The notes: generated from the sequence alone by a model not told the origin. A stretch of DNA of 64,000 bases from Ichthyophis bannanicus (GCA_033557465.1 CM066033.1:585930438-585994437), one strand, 5' to 3'. Shown: positions 47,364-59,950, numbered from the stretch's first letter. Made by a program: numbers and translations.

Positions 47364-47885
47364 TTTAAGAAAGCTATTCATTACAAAAAAATTGATTTAG
47401 CTCTCTCTCTTTAATTTGCTAAATTTATGTGTTAGCTGCTTTAGAGACCATTTTTGGAGGTGTTGCTGTGGGTAAAGGGTTTTTACTTGTGGAAAGAAAA
47501 AAGTTTGAAAATTGCTTGCTGTCCCGGAATCCACGTTCTTTTCTCAGTAGGAAAGGGGCGGTACCTGGGATGAGGTTTTGGTAGACTCCATAAAGTATGT
47601 ATAGGGATTCATTTTGGATTTTGTGCTCTTTTTTTTGAAGAGGACAGTTTTGTCCTGTTCCTTTATACTTCCAGCACATTGGAAGGCAAGGTCACAAGAA
47701 GCCTTCATTTGCAAATACCTGAGAATTTATTTTCTATTGTTTTATATCTCCCATTTCCCAATACAGATAGTGTGGTCATTGTGACATAGGCAGTAGAATG
47801 GAGTAGGAAACAGGGGCCATGGCCTCACCAATAATTTTGTCTAACACAGCATCAGCAATTGAAGAGTTTGGGGGTTTGTTTGGTC
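47364..47885. other. No gene recognised
   Basis: Unassigned sequence between the intact transposon and the next hAT end. No open frame or repeat structure stands out. Confidence 0.4.
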
Positions 47886-48880
47886 CCAGGGGCGGCCCAA
47901 GGGTGATGGCGGGCCATGTGCAGAGACTCATAGGAGGGCCTCATTTACATAAATATTTGCATATCCACTGGGCCTCATTTGCATAAATAAATGATGAGGA
48001 AGGAAGATATAAAATGAGAAAAGAATCCTGGCAGCTGTGAATTCGAGATCATTGTGCGCAGGCCAGATTATAATGTGCCAGAGCTGGAAAAGCCCAGAAA
48101 TCAGCAACAGTGAAGGTTTTCTTCAATCTGAACTGACAAAATATTTTGGGTCCGATATTCTAAAGGCATTTACAGGGTTTACTGACCTGTAAACCATGAA
48201 ATGCTGCCGAATGGAATGTTCAACAGCATTAACACTTTTTTGCCACTGAATATCCCCAACTAATGCTGCTACACGCCCCGATGCTAACCGCTTAGTATCA
48301 AGGTGTGCCATGGGCGTTCTGGGCTGTGTCATGGGCGGTGACAATCACTAGCCGGATAGTGGTGCTATTGCCCTGCTACCTGGTTAGCAACCTGTGGGTA
48401 AAACTAGGCAAAACAAAAGCTGGCCTAGCTTTATCTGCGGGAGCTGGAATATAAATATGTAGAGAAAAATTAAACTTAAACCCCAAGAAGATAGACTCCA
48501 CATGTAGTGCCGCACCAGATAAATAGAAAGAGATGCATATGATTCATTATTTCTTGATTTACAGTACCACTTCTCTGTCAACAGCATAAAGATAGCACAC
48601 TAATCACAAAAGCTGACATATTCCAGTCACTAAACTGGAAGTAAAATTATTTTTCTATCCTTGTTGTCTGGCCATTTTATTTTTCTAATTGTGCTGGTTC
48701 CAGTCTCTGGTTTCTGTTTTCTTCTATCTCCTCTTAGTTCATTTTGGGTCTCAAGTCCATCTACTGCTACTTCTCTCTCCACCTGTCTTCTTAAATTTTT
48801 TCCCTTCATCATTAATCTTTTTCTTTTCAGCTTTCTTTGATTAATCTTTTATCTCCCTATGGATTCAGATTTTACTCTTG
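47886..48880 (+). mobile_element. Non-autonomous hAT, left part
   Basis: Begins CAGGGGCGGCCCAAGGG and continues with GGGCCTCATTTACATAAATA and CCTCATTTGCATAAATAAAT, the subterminal motifs also seen at 60030-60100. The segment at 48570-48800 (GCTGACATATTCCAGTCACT) matches 60620-60750 (GCTGACATATTTCAGTTAAT). The right half is probably the pyrimidine-rich sequence beyond the L2 and LTR insertions, up to about 52.0 kb. Confidence 0.6.
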
Positions 48881-48884
48881 TTTA

Positions 48885-49440
48885 TGTTTATGTTTATTAA
48901 AACTTTATATACCGCCCATAAATGGTTAGCATCTGGGCGGTTTACATACTTTAAAAAAATAACAAGAAGGGAGAGCTGCGAAAAAGAAAAAGAAAAGGAA
49001 CGCCATAAAATCCTTAAAGACAGATAGGGATAGGGTCAAAAGATAGAAGGGGAAAAAGAAGATAACATGGGGAAGGAAAGAAAAATACATTAACATGTCA
49101 GAGGTGAGGGGTATAGCGGAGAGGAGGGAAGGATAGGGAGCAGGAACAGGTTACAAAAATCAAAACGGTAGAGGAAAGGGGGATAGGAAGCTAGCACAAC
49201 AACAGAGTGAATGGGAGAGGGGTTAGGCTGGGAAGGGGAGGTTGAAGGCAGAGCAGAAAAGGTGAGTTTTTAGTTTAGTTTTAAAGGAGATATATGAGGT
49301 CTCTAAGCGGAACGAATGGGGGAGTGAGTTCCAGAGTCTAGGGCCAAGGAAAAAGAAAGCTGAGGACCGAGTGGATTCCAGGTGGGCTTGGGAAGGGGGG
49401 GAGGGGGGAAGAAACAGATGATTAGGAAAACACTTGCTTA
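48885..49440 (-). pseudogene. L2 LINE C-terminal fragment inserted in hAT
   Basis: The minus strand encodes FFLGPRLWNSLPHSFRLET, then SFKTKLKTHLF, and has the L2 3' end (GTAAACCGCCCAGATGC, then GGGCGGTATATAAAGTTTTA). No intact RT remains. Confidence 0.82.
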
Positions 49441-49668
49441 ATATCCTGTCCACACTCTACCTATTTCTTTTCAACCCTACTGCCAGCCCTCTTATTCCTT
49501 ATCTCTCTCTCATTCCCTAGCCTCTTATTCCTTAGTCTTTCATCAACCCTTCCCTTTGTCTCTTCCTCACTGTGCCCAGCATATTTTCCCTGTCTCTGTT
49601 CCCACTGTCGAACTTCTCCCTATCCAGTATTTGCCCCTTCCCCTATCCAGCATCTTTGCTTGTCTTGC

Positions 49669-50441
49669 TGTGGTACACATGGATTTTGACTATTGATTAT
49701 GCCACTATTGAATATGCCCCAGCAGTGAATATGCCTCAACAGTAACTATACATAACTACAGGAAGATGCTGGGAGATTAGGGAGGAGTCCTTCTCCTAGC
49801 AAACAAATGGAGACCCATTAGAGAGGACAAAAGAGCACTTCACCTAGGAGTCCTTCTCCTAGGAAACAAATGGAGACCCATTAGAGAGGACAAAAGAACA
49901 CTTTACCTAGGAGTCCTTCTCCTAGCAAACAAATGGAGACCCATTAGAGAGGACAAAAGAAGCCTGCCCGGAAACCAAAGTTTGGAGAGGGACTGGTCAA
50001 GCAAAGGTGGATGGGGTGGAGAGTGTCTGTGGGGAGAAGCTCATGTGTGAGGGCTAGCTGCAACACATTTGTGCCTATATAGGTACAGAGGGAGTCCAGA
50101 GCAGACAGAGCGTAGATCTGCTTGGCCATGCATGAAGAATCACCGACTTCTACAGCCTTCGCTGAGTGCTCCCAGCTGATGTGTAAAGGGCTGTATGATG
50201 ACAAGTTTGGTGAAGTATTCTTTGTAAATAGCTGCACTATCTCATAACTCTTTCAGTGAAGTATTATTCTTCTGTAATTAAGTGCATTAGTTATTATTCT
50301 AATTGCATTCTAGTTATCTTTTCTAACTACTCATGTGTAACTAAGAGAATTACTTGCCTTTCTGAATAAGTATCCTTGCTTTGTTTGTAAATAAACTGCA
50401 CGTCTTCATTACAAGGTGTTAGCCTTTGATGTAGTAAGATA
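49669..50441 (+). mobile_element. Probable solo LTR
   Basis: Starts TGTGGTACAC, has CCTATATAGG (TATA box, about 50077) and AATAAA (about 50391), and is flanked by CTTGC (49664-49668 and 50442-50446). The 3' end reads AAGATA, which would need a CA to TA change for a standard TG..CA LTR. It lies in pyrimidine-rich hAT sequence, and the flanks rejoin plausibly. Confidence 0.5.
49785..49965 (+). repeat. 63-bp tandem repeat, three copies
   Basis: Units begin at 49785, 49848 and 49911 (GAGTCCTTCTCCTAG, then AAATGGAGACCCATTAGAGA). The third copy diverges after about 50 bp. The units lie in the 5' part of the probable LTR, where promoter/enhancer repeats are common. Confidence 0.9.
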
Positions 50442-50446
50442 CTTGC

Positions 50447-52000
50447 TCTTCCTATCTACCCAATATCCATCATCTCCCTTCTCCCTATTTCCTCCCATGT
50501 CCAGAATCTCCCACTGTTTCACTATGTCTTTCCATTCCCTCTGTCCCCTCACTCTCCATGTCCACTCAACGTCCTCCCCACCCCACTCAATCCCAAGCAC
50601 TTCCTCTCTCCTTCCCGGGCATCTTTCTCTACATACCACCAATACATCTCCCTGTACCTGCTCTTTATTCAAATCCCCTTCCAAAAAAACCCCAAAATCA
50701 CCACTCACTCCCCTCTGTAACAGATATGAATGAATGAACTTACAGTTATCTTGGCTGCAGCAGCTGGTGGGTGTGGGTGTGGGGGAACACCCAGATGGGC
50801 CAGAGACCACAGTGTTCTAGAGGAGAGGGAGAGAGAGCTGTCTTTGAAGCATTTGGTGGAAGAGGCACTCGGGTCAGCAGAAGCATGTTCCCCTCTCTCT
50901 CTCTTCCTCTCCCCATTGTCCTCACAGCCCTGAATCTCCCTTTTTCATATCATCTACCTCCCAGTTTTCTATCTCATATTCTTCTCAGCCTCACTTCTTC
51001 CCCAGCGTCTTGTTTTTCCTTGTCTTCCATCAACTCCCTCAACCTGCATTTCTACCCTTGCATTCACTTCCTATTCAGCCCTCATCTAATTTCTTCGGAT
51101 TATCATCCCCTCACTAACTCAAGCTCCTTCCATGTCATTCACCCTCCCTTTCTTGTAGTATTATTCTTTCTTCTGTCTGTTCCTCAATCCAGGTTCACAT
51201 TCCTCCATATTCACCCCTTCCCAGACCCTCATTTCTACCTTTTCTCACTCCCTACCCAGATTCTTCACATTATCTCTGTCCTGGCTCTCCATATTTCAGC
51301 CCACATCTCACAGATCTAGCCATGTCACACACCATATTGCTAATATTCCATAGCTTATTTTGCTCCCATGTATCCACAGCTCCATATCATATCCCCTACT
51401 CACACTACTACCTTCCTTTCCCACATATCACCATTCAGTCTTCCAACTCAGTTTTACACCATCTACACTCCACATTCTCCAATTCTCAGTACCCTCTCTC
51501 CCCACCCACATCTACTTATGCTCCATTTCTCACTCATCCCAATCTCCTACCCACCTCCCATTTGCTGCTCATTCAGGTATCCGATTGCTACTCTCTACCC
51601 ATTTGCATTCCATCAATCTGTTCCTGTATACTACCAACCCCCAACCTCACAGTTCCCACATATCCCTTCCTATCCAGTTTCAGAACCCATTCTGCTTTTC
51701 AATATGCCAGAAGTTTCTCTCCTCCCCAGACCTGCCCATCCTTCTCACCTATGCCCCAGTTCTCACTTTCTCTACTTCTAATCTCCAATCCTTGCTTACT
51801 CAATCATCTATCACTTCTTATCCCATTCCCTGGTTGTTGTACTCCATCCCATTTTCACATTCCCTATTCATCCCCTCCCATTGCCAAGTATCTGTGCTGC
51901 TCATATTCCCCTATTTCTCTATGTCTGGTCTTCTTTCTTTCCCCTGGACCCTAGCTCAGTCCATTAGAAAAGCAGAGCTGGACCTTTCCCAGCATTCTGC
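50447..52000. other. Pyrimidine-rich tract of the hAT element
   Basis: C/T-rich sequence giving several long Ser/Pro/Leu-rich plus frames (for example 51322-51954 and 51360-52070 overlapping in different frames), which marks them as compositional. Comparable tracts lie at 60.8-61.4 kb and, inverted, at 32.1-32.9 kb. Confidence 0.6.
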
Positions 52001-52026
52001 ATGGATCACACTTTGGAAAACATTTA

Positions 52027-53500
52027 GGGGCATGTTTACTAAAACCCCATTAAAGTGTGTGCCGCGTTAGAGTGCGGATGCCATATAAGGAGTGGGCGTT
52101 CCGTCGTGAAAAAGAAAAGGCGGAATTTAAATATGCGCTAAGGTGCGCGGCGCACCTGTATGCCCCGCACTTTAGCGCATCAGATGGCTGTGCATGAGGC
52201 ATATGTGTTACGCTGATGGGCAAGTAGAAGAGCAGAGCCACAGCACAATGTTTAAGACACTGACCAACAGTGCAGGGATCAGGGGTTCAATTCCCTACAG
52301 TGCCCAATGAAGATAGTTGGCTGAGTCAATGATTTATGAGTGGCAGAAATACTGTGTGGAGCACTGATGTTTTTGGCGGCATATGAATACTGTGCGGGGT
52401 AAGGTGGTGCGCTGATGTTTTTGGCAGCATAGTAATGCTGGGCAGCCTAAGGTGGCGCGCTGATGTCCATGGAGGCAGTATAATACTGAGAGTTATAAGT
52501 GGCGTGTTGATATGTAGGAAGAAGAGCAGAGCCACAGCACAATGGTTAAGACACTGACCAAAGGTGCAGGGATCAGAGGTTCTATTCCCCACAGTGCCCA
52601 ATGAAGACAGCTGGCTGAGTCAGTGATTTTTGAGTCGCAGAAATACTGTGTGGAGCGCTGATGGTTTTGGCGGCATATGAATACTGTGCAGCCTAAGGCA
52701 GGGCGCTGATGTTCTTTTTGCGGCATATGAATGGTGTGCGGCCTAAGGCAGCGCGGTGTATTTTTTGGCGGCATATTAATACTGTGCGGGCTAAGGCGGT
52801 GCGCTGATGTTTCTTGCGGCATAGTAATGCTGGGCGGCCTACATTGGTGCGCTGATGTCTATGGAGGAAGAATAATACTTGGTGTTATAAGTGGCGTGCT
52901 GATGTGTAGGAAGAAGAACAGAGCCACAGCACAATGGTTAAGACACTGACCAACGGTGCAGGGATCAGGGGTTCAGTACCTCGCTGTGCCCCATGATTAA
53001 GGCTGGGCAAGTCATTACCTGTGTTGTGTCAAATAACTGTAGGAGGCCATATCACACCTTTATTGAAATTAGTAGTGATAGTAAATGCACTCTCTAAGCA
53101 CTGTAATATAAGGTGCTGCATAAGGTACCCTAGAGGTAACCTTCTAAAGTGCACTGTCCACCAAGGCACCCTACAATGTTGCTGATAGGGCGCTTTATAG
53201 GGTGCCCTATGAGGCAGGGCAAGGTCTGAGCACTGTTTCTGCTGGCAGCAATGGCCATAGTAACGAACGGATATGTTACGTAGGTGTGCAGACATGCACG
53301 AAGGAACAGCAGTGTAGCACAATGGTCAAGACGTTCACTGACGGTGCAGGGGTCATGGGTTAAAACCACCAGTGAATAAGGCAGGCATAGGTATGTCTAC
53401 TTACTGCATGCAACTGTACACCAATCTGTGCTGCCATCTAAAATCAACCCCACCCTAGTGTCCTAAATGAATGCACCTTTTAGGGTGCACCAGAATGCAA
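52027..53500. mobile_element. Harbinger-like element, copy C (reverse orientation, one end)
   Basis: Starts GGGGCATGTTTACTAAAACC after TTA (52024-52026). Its first 200 bp (TATAAGGAGTGGGCGTT, ATTTAAATATGCGCTAAGGT) are the reverse complement of the copy B right end. Tandem units of roughly 50 bp with GGCGGCATATGAATACTGTG and GGCCTAAGGC repeat from 52370 to 52860. The other terminus was not found, so the right limit is approximate. Confidence 0.7.
52231..53372 (+). other. Four tRNA-like modules in copy C
   Basis: Located at 52231-52312, 52523-52600, 52915-52992 and 53302-53372. The first three are near-identical: GCCACAGCACAATGGTTAAG (A-box region; the first has TTTAAG), then GGGATCAGGGGTTCAATTCC or close variants (B-box). 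The fourth reads GTAGCACAATGGTCAAGACG and GGGTTAAAACC, with a decayed B-box. Confidence 0.65.
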
Positions 53501-56500
53501 ATCATAAACAACCATGTCAGCAAAGGCGACTTATAATGTTCCCCAGAGGCCATTTTGAAAGATTGCCAACTCCCAGGGCCCCATAGTAGGTAGGCCATAA
53601 GCTGGCTGAATCAAAGGTGTGACATAAGATGGCGTAAGGATGTGCAGGTCAATGCAAAATTGTTTGTTAAGAGCTGTAAAATCCCATAATCTGAATGGTA
53701 ACAGAGGTATGTGCCAAACACACATGTAAGCCAAACAAAGCACAGAGTTGAAAGGAAACACAATGCATAAGTAGAAGGATGTACAGTACAGCTGCTGGAC
53801 TACACAAATCAGCCCCAGGCCATGTGCCAGCTACAGAAATGAACAAACATATTGGGGTTAGCTGTAGCTATGCTCAGAGTGATGGTAATGTACCATGCTA
53901 CAATGATAGTGTGTGACAGAGGATGGGAAGATGTGTGCAGCAGAGGAGTCTGAAATGGCAGGATAGGTGAAATATCAGGATGACAGTGGAGTTGGAGTGC
54001 TATGCAGAGCACACATAAGAGAGGTAACAATGGAGAGATGAAATGTAGGAATGTGTAGGACTGCAGGATGTGGTGTAGCAGCATGCACATCAGGGTAGGA
54101 TGGCACAAGAGCTGGCAGACAGAAGATGGACAGAAGTGTGGTCCCAACTCAGATTAGGCTACAATGTGTTCGCAGCTTAAAGCTGGCTACATATGACCGT
54201 CATACAAATGGAAACCACCTCTGCAGGACAAGCATACACATCCAAGAGAACATAGAGGAATCACACCTACGACAACTTACACAAATGCGAATGCACTAAC
54301 CAGTAGGCCACACCACCAACGTGTGCTCATTAGCAAAGGCTGCATTCCAAAAATAGGGCAGCCCATCACACCAGACGCATGCTGGTTGTAAGGACAGGCA
54401 AACCCACAACAGTCATCATGAAGAAATGCACATGAAGATCTGCTGTGTACAGATCTGATCCCAGGCTGTATTTGTTACCATGGACACATGCATGCACACA
54501 CACACACAATGAAATGTTATGCGGTGGATACAGCATGCAAAAGAGGTAAGAAAATAAACCCCAAGGGCAACAGAGGATGCTTGGTGGAGTTGGTTAGCAA
54601 TCTGGCACAGGACAGGAGGAAACTCAACATGAAAACAGGTGTACCACACACCAGCTGAGCCGCAGCACTATACAATCCCCAGGTGCACTGCCCTGTAAAC
54701 AGCATGAAGAAAGAGACCTATGTAACATATAATATCTGATGGTTAGGCAACACAGAGTGCACACCTTGCTCTACACTGAAGAGAGGCAAGGGTGTGTGTA
54801 GAGGTGATGAATCTGCTGATAACTAATGGTTAAGTTACCACAACACTAAAACATTACAAACAACACATGAGGCAAAGCACATGTCTCCCACCACTTCCAC
54901 AACCAGCACACTGAGCACAAGGCAGAACTAATAGTCCAAAGGGTGGGTCTGCATGGGAATCTGTAATACCCAGTGATGTGCCAAATGGCTGACACATACA
55001 CAGTTGCCATCGTACAAGGATGTGAGCACAGGTGGGCCATGGACATGAGCAGCAAATCATTACACACAAGTGTACATTAGCTCAAAGAGTGGAGGAGTAG
55101 CCTAGTGGTCAGAAAACTGTTTTGGACACCAAGCAACGGGGGCCCAATTCACACTAGCACTCAATGTGGCCTTGGCCAAGACACCCCAGTGACATTGACA
55201 CCAAAATCCTGGAGTGTCAGGTTTACAAGGATTCAAGAATGATTTAATGGCACACATAGCATTCCATGTGTGACAACATGATGAAGCAGCAAAAGAGACA
55301 AATGTCTGTCAAATATATATATTTATTGTGGTTAACCCTCACAGATACTGTAGACAGTGCAATCATAATATCAAGGTGAGTGCATCCCTCGTGAAAAATG
55401 GGAACACATTTATCAGGGCACAAACAAACATGCTACTGAAAGGTCACTGCCTTGAGCACAAATGAAGGGCATGAGATATAATGTGCATCAGGTGCATGTT
55501 GTGCACTGGGCAGTAGGCCCCCACCCCCCACCTGCTGCTGCATGGCTCAAATGTGTGACACACATATGAGTGCATGTAGACCGCATGCATTGAATGTTAA
55601 GGACCCAAACCACATCACCTGTTTCCCCAAACATAGCCATCAGGCAACACACGAGGCACACACATTAAAATAAAATATGTTGTGACAATGTTGTAATGTG
55701 AAAAACACTTTCAGAAAGCAATGTTACAACAAACACATAATGCCAGAGTGTAACATCTGGAATGCTACAATGTCTAACCAAAAAAAACAGCCAAACCACA
55801 AGGAGCATATGCTAATAGGTAGCAGAGACACATGAACACAGAGAGAATAGAAAGCAAACAAGTTGCAGAGATTACACCATGAATGATGTCCCCTTGCAGT
55901 GTTTGTTGTTTAGACATATTTTCAACATATATAGCATGTTACATGGGATGCAGAATTGAAGGAGGACAATGGACACCCCCAGTGACACACACCAAATATA
56001 ATGCGCCAATGAGAGTGTCCATAATGCAGGTGATAAACCAGACCGTGCAGGATTGCAATGCAAGGTGTGTACATACATGCATAGTGTCATGTCTGTACAT
56101 TAAACAAACCCAATAATCAGCATGTAATTATGGAAATGATGGGCAAACATCTTACAGTGAACCACACAGAAGCCATAGGTCCACATGCTGTGGCTCACAA
56201 ACCTAGTCAGTCATAAGCACAAACAACAACCGCATACCAAGATGATACAGGGAGGCCACACATGCATGTAAACACCCTTGCCCATTGCAAACATCATTCA
56301 CGGATGGTGGCGGGCAGGAAAGTGTTGTTGTTGCAAAACCTGTATCATGTCCAGGTGGAGGGCAGGTGGACATAGATAATAGGAGCCCTCCATCTTTGCC
56401 CCTATGCCACAAACATGGCTGTATGCTGTTGTTGAAACAAGCAGATGAGTGTATCCTGTGTGCCCTCAAACACACATGTCCAAAAGTCCACAACTACACA

Positions 56501-59050
56501 ATTGGCAAGGACTGAAGAACATACAGTGACAATGTCAGTCTCTGCTGCACACAGCGTCCAAAGAGCAAAGTGTATGTACAATCCAAAAGGCAACATCTAA
56601 AGTCTCCATGCAACCCTGGCCATGCACAGTGAAGTGTCATAGTCCAATATGCCACAGTCCTTTAAAGTTCATCTGTGTCCCTGCAATGAGCAGGACGTCC
56701 ACCCACAGCATGGCAGAAACAGTGTGTTGTACAGGTCTGTCATGGCCAAAGCAGCAGTCCCACAGCAATACTGTCCACCACAGGCATGTGTGACACTTTC
56801 ATAAATCAAACATCCAATGGCACAATTCTCCATAAACAATTCCATGGTGTTCTGTCCCACAACAGGTGTTTGATGGTGCAGCCAAATGTACTGTAATAAA
56901 TGGGTCCGCTATGTCTTCTGCCCTGTATCAGGATAAAATAAGTATGGTGTTGTTAGACACCTTTTAAAACAAAAATATGCATAGAGTCACACATCACAAA
57001 ACACTGAAGAAAGGGATGCAAAGGCAAACATTACATGATGGGAACATGAAATAAACTCCAGATTGCAAATATCAGTAAATGTCTATGGAGACACGGGTGT
57101 CACATGGATATGGTTATGTCCATTTTCATGTCACACACACATCTCACTGCTACACACTATATGCATTTGTTTGTTTGAACATAGAAGCAACATGACATGT
57201 ACATGAGTCAAACAGTAACTCATCAACAGGTACAGCCAGATGTAATCCCGAAAAAACACAGGTCCAACATACCCTGTGTGTGCATCATGTGTATGTCATC
57301 AATTCGTTGAGCTAATCAACAGCCACATCATGTCACAGTGAGGGGAGACAATGTCAGGCAAACATGTTGAATCACCATGTAAATTCACTGTTGATGCTTG
57401 TCCACATGATGGCGATATCTGAGATAAAAAACAGTTGCTCGATAGTGTTTCCTCAAACCACAAGAAACAATTCTGCTCCCAGCTCACAACACATTTTGTC
57501 AATGTTGACAAGGTAAATAGCAGTACGGCAGAGGTATCACAGTCACCACTGCCCCCCAGGTACTCAGAGCCCTCACAGCACATGATAATGCACCATGCCT
57601 CAACACTGCATCACCACACAGTCAACCCATAAACACGCACCCACACAGTATGTGTTGGTCAGCGGGACAGCTGTAATACATGGCCTGTATGTGCACAAGT
57701 GCCAATTTCTGGACATAAAGGGCCAGTGACATGCAGTGATACCCTGTTGATGGCTGATATAACAATCTTGGGTGAGGCAGCAAGTGTAGGTTTACCAACA
57801 AAAGAAAGAAGTACACACACATGTAGCTATGGTGTAAATATGCCATAAACAGTGTTGTAGAGGACAGACTGGACACAAGCACATGGGGATATGTGTGACA
57901 ACAGCAAGATATGGGTAAGGGGTGCTTATGGAAAACAGGTGAACCACAACATCTTCCCAATATGAAACATCACAGACAACATATTGTTCCCGTGATTGCA
58001 GGCACACACAATGTACTGGTAAATCCACCTACCCCTGACCACAACATCCTGGCTGATGTACAGTCACGTGCCATTGCTCCACACCAACAGCATCCTCACA
58101 AAGTATGCCCTGTGCATTGGAAAACAGAAAAGGAAATTTAAAAAAAGTAAAATATAAGCTGTGAAACACACACTGCACCTCCCTGTCCCCAGCTGTCTGA
58201 ACCCAAAACATAACCTACGGACTGACTGTTCACTCACACACTGTACTTATCTCTCACATGGGAGAGGCAGTACGGAGGTGTCATATGCTAAAGAAAGGTC
58301 TCACTAATTTCTCTGTTGCCTCCCTTACCTCTCTGTAGTTGTCCACACTGGTCAATAGAGGTGTATGGTGGCACCATGTTTTTCCACCATACCAAGGTCA
58401 CACTATTAGTCTGTGTCCCCCATGTTGCCACCAATACCCCCTTGCCATGTGTAGTGCTGTCCCAATGTTGTTTGTTACCCCACAGTAAATTACTGCAACA
58501 CATGGAATTGAACATTTAACACCTCCTGTATCCCCTGACCAAATATATATTCTGCAGTGTACATCTCATACCACAAATAATAGTGACAGCTGTGTGCTGA
58601 TGATGTGCTACAATACATGGCAATGTCAGTGCCACGTCTACCAAACCAAACCCCCATGTCTGTTTGTGACATGAGCATGATCGCTGCATGTCATCCCACT
58701 GTGTGACAGTGAGAATGTCAAACCACGCAGAACCTATATGTGCACCTGAAGCCAAGAAATTACATCCAAATCTCAGTGTGTATGTGGACCAAACATCCCT
58801 GGCTAGGGTCAGCAAAGTAATAGTTGTTGTTGACTGTGCTCCCCTGCCCTACACACATACACAGCATGTACCGTAGCCATGTGGCCTATGTTGAGATAGC
58901 ATCACCTACATATGCACGGTTTCTCAGGAAATAAGCAAAAAAGCAAACTCAAACCACACATGCAGCGTATGATTTGCCTACTGTAACCCACACTTTGCTG
59001 ATCAAACACGCGTCACCTCTGTATGTGTGTACATATGTAATACTGCTCCA
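53500..59050. other. CA/TG-rich sequence, unexplained apart from one SINE
   Basis: About 5.5 kb of CpG-poor, CA/TG-rich sequence without long frames, resembling the non-coding arms of the Harbinger element at 1-1.4 and 6.3-7.1 kb in texture. I found no transposase or Myb motif on either strand. It may be the decayed body of copy C or another large element. Confidence 0.4.
55088..55255 (+). mobile_element. tRNA-headed SINE
   Basis: GTGGAGGAGTAGCCTAGTGG opens the element and contains a near-perfect A-box (TAGCCTAGTGG). The B-box (GGCCCAATTCA) is decayed. The body GTGGCCTTGGCCAAGACACC matches the SINE at 39.1 kb. It ends near 55255. Confidence 0.75.
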
Positions 59051-59159
59051 AATGGCTATTATCTTTTAAAAAAAGGAACTAATGATATGGTCCACGGGCT
59101 CCACACTGCACAGGTCCTCATCCCTCACCATAGTCATGTCATGGCTACGTGATGAAGTA

Positions 59160-59270
59160 CAAACAAACCAAAGGGCGAGCAGGATGTGGGTCACTAGCAC
59201 TTTATTTATGAAACACCCCAACGCGTTTCGGCTTGTGCCTTCATCAGGGGGTAGAAAGGACTGCAAATAA
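59160..59270 (-). mobile_element. Penelope-type pLTR fragment (probable)
   Basis: The segment around the hammerhead motif, including the minus-strand AATAAAGTGCTAGTGACCC, is what remains of a Penelope-like terminal repeat. No Penelope RT or GIY-YIG domain was recognised in the window. Confidence 0.5.
59214..59254 (-). ncRNA. Small hammerhead ribozyme motif (Penelope type)
   Basis: Read on the minus strand: stem I 5' strand CUACCCC, core CUGAUGA (59247-59241), stem II GGC-ACAA-GCC, core GAAA (59229-59226), a minimal stem III in ACGCGU (palindromic, so it can pair between two molecules), then U and the stem I 3' strand GGGGUG. The expected cleavage site follows the U at 59220. One extra A (59240) lies between CUGAUGA and stem II. 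Small hammerheads with tiny stem III that act as dimers are established in Penelope-like elements. Confidence 0.7.
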
Positions 59271-59279
59271 TTAGATAAA

Positions 59280-59950
59280 AACATAAAATCATACATGGAT
59301 AAAAAATATAAATGGAGAACAAAGAAATAAACAAAATATATATATATATAAGATACATTTAAAAATATATAAAAATATAAAATTATATATGTGCGACCAC
59401 AAGGAGAAAATATCTAGAAAAAATAATAAAATATACTTAATTATAAAACTTCTAGTCATACATAAAAAAGCGCATAAGCAATATGTGACCAATAGTGCAA
59501 AAAATATAGCTGAAAAAGACATAATAAATACGTTAAATAACAGACAACTTTTAAATATACAATAAAGAACAAAGAAAATAGGAGACCCAGACCAAAAACA
59601 TGTAACATAATGAATAATGCACCAAAACCCAAATACTAAGTAAGTAATCATTATTGTCTAATAAATAAAGGTAATAAATATAAGAAATAAATAAATAATT
59701 AAAATACATCATTATGGAAGTGTACACAAAAATATGTCTATACGTGTACCCAATTAAAACAATATAAATACACAATAGTAAATATGAATAAATAATGATA
59801 TAGGAGCACACAAGATAAATACATATAAAAATATACATATATAGAAATGTATATATAAAAAATGTGCATATGTAAACAATTAAAACGATCTAAATCCATA
59901 ATTATATATATATATGCATTGTTAGTTAGAACATTAAATGGATAAAAAAT
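59280..59950. repeat. AT-rich low-complexity region
   Basis: Runs of TATA, AAATA and TAAATAA units, including (TA)n at about 59337-59350. Lys/Ile/Tyr-rich frames here are compositional. Confidence 0.8.

Noticed and set aside
50771..52070. Several 130-240-codon Ser/Pro/Leu-rich frames
   Set aside because: Different frames of one pyrimidine tract are open simultaneously; no start context or domain.
52231..52992. Functional tRNA genes
   Set aside because: A- and B-box motifs are present but acceptor and anticodon stems do not form a proper cloverleaf, and the units are repeated inside a transposon.
59289..59838. Ile/Tyr/Phe-rich minus frames resembling membrane proteins
   Set aside because: Direct result of AT-rich low-complexity sequence.
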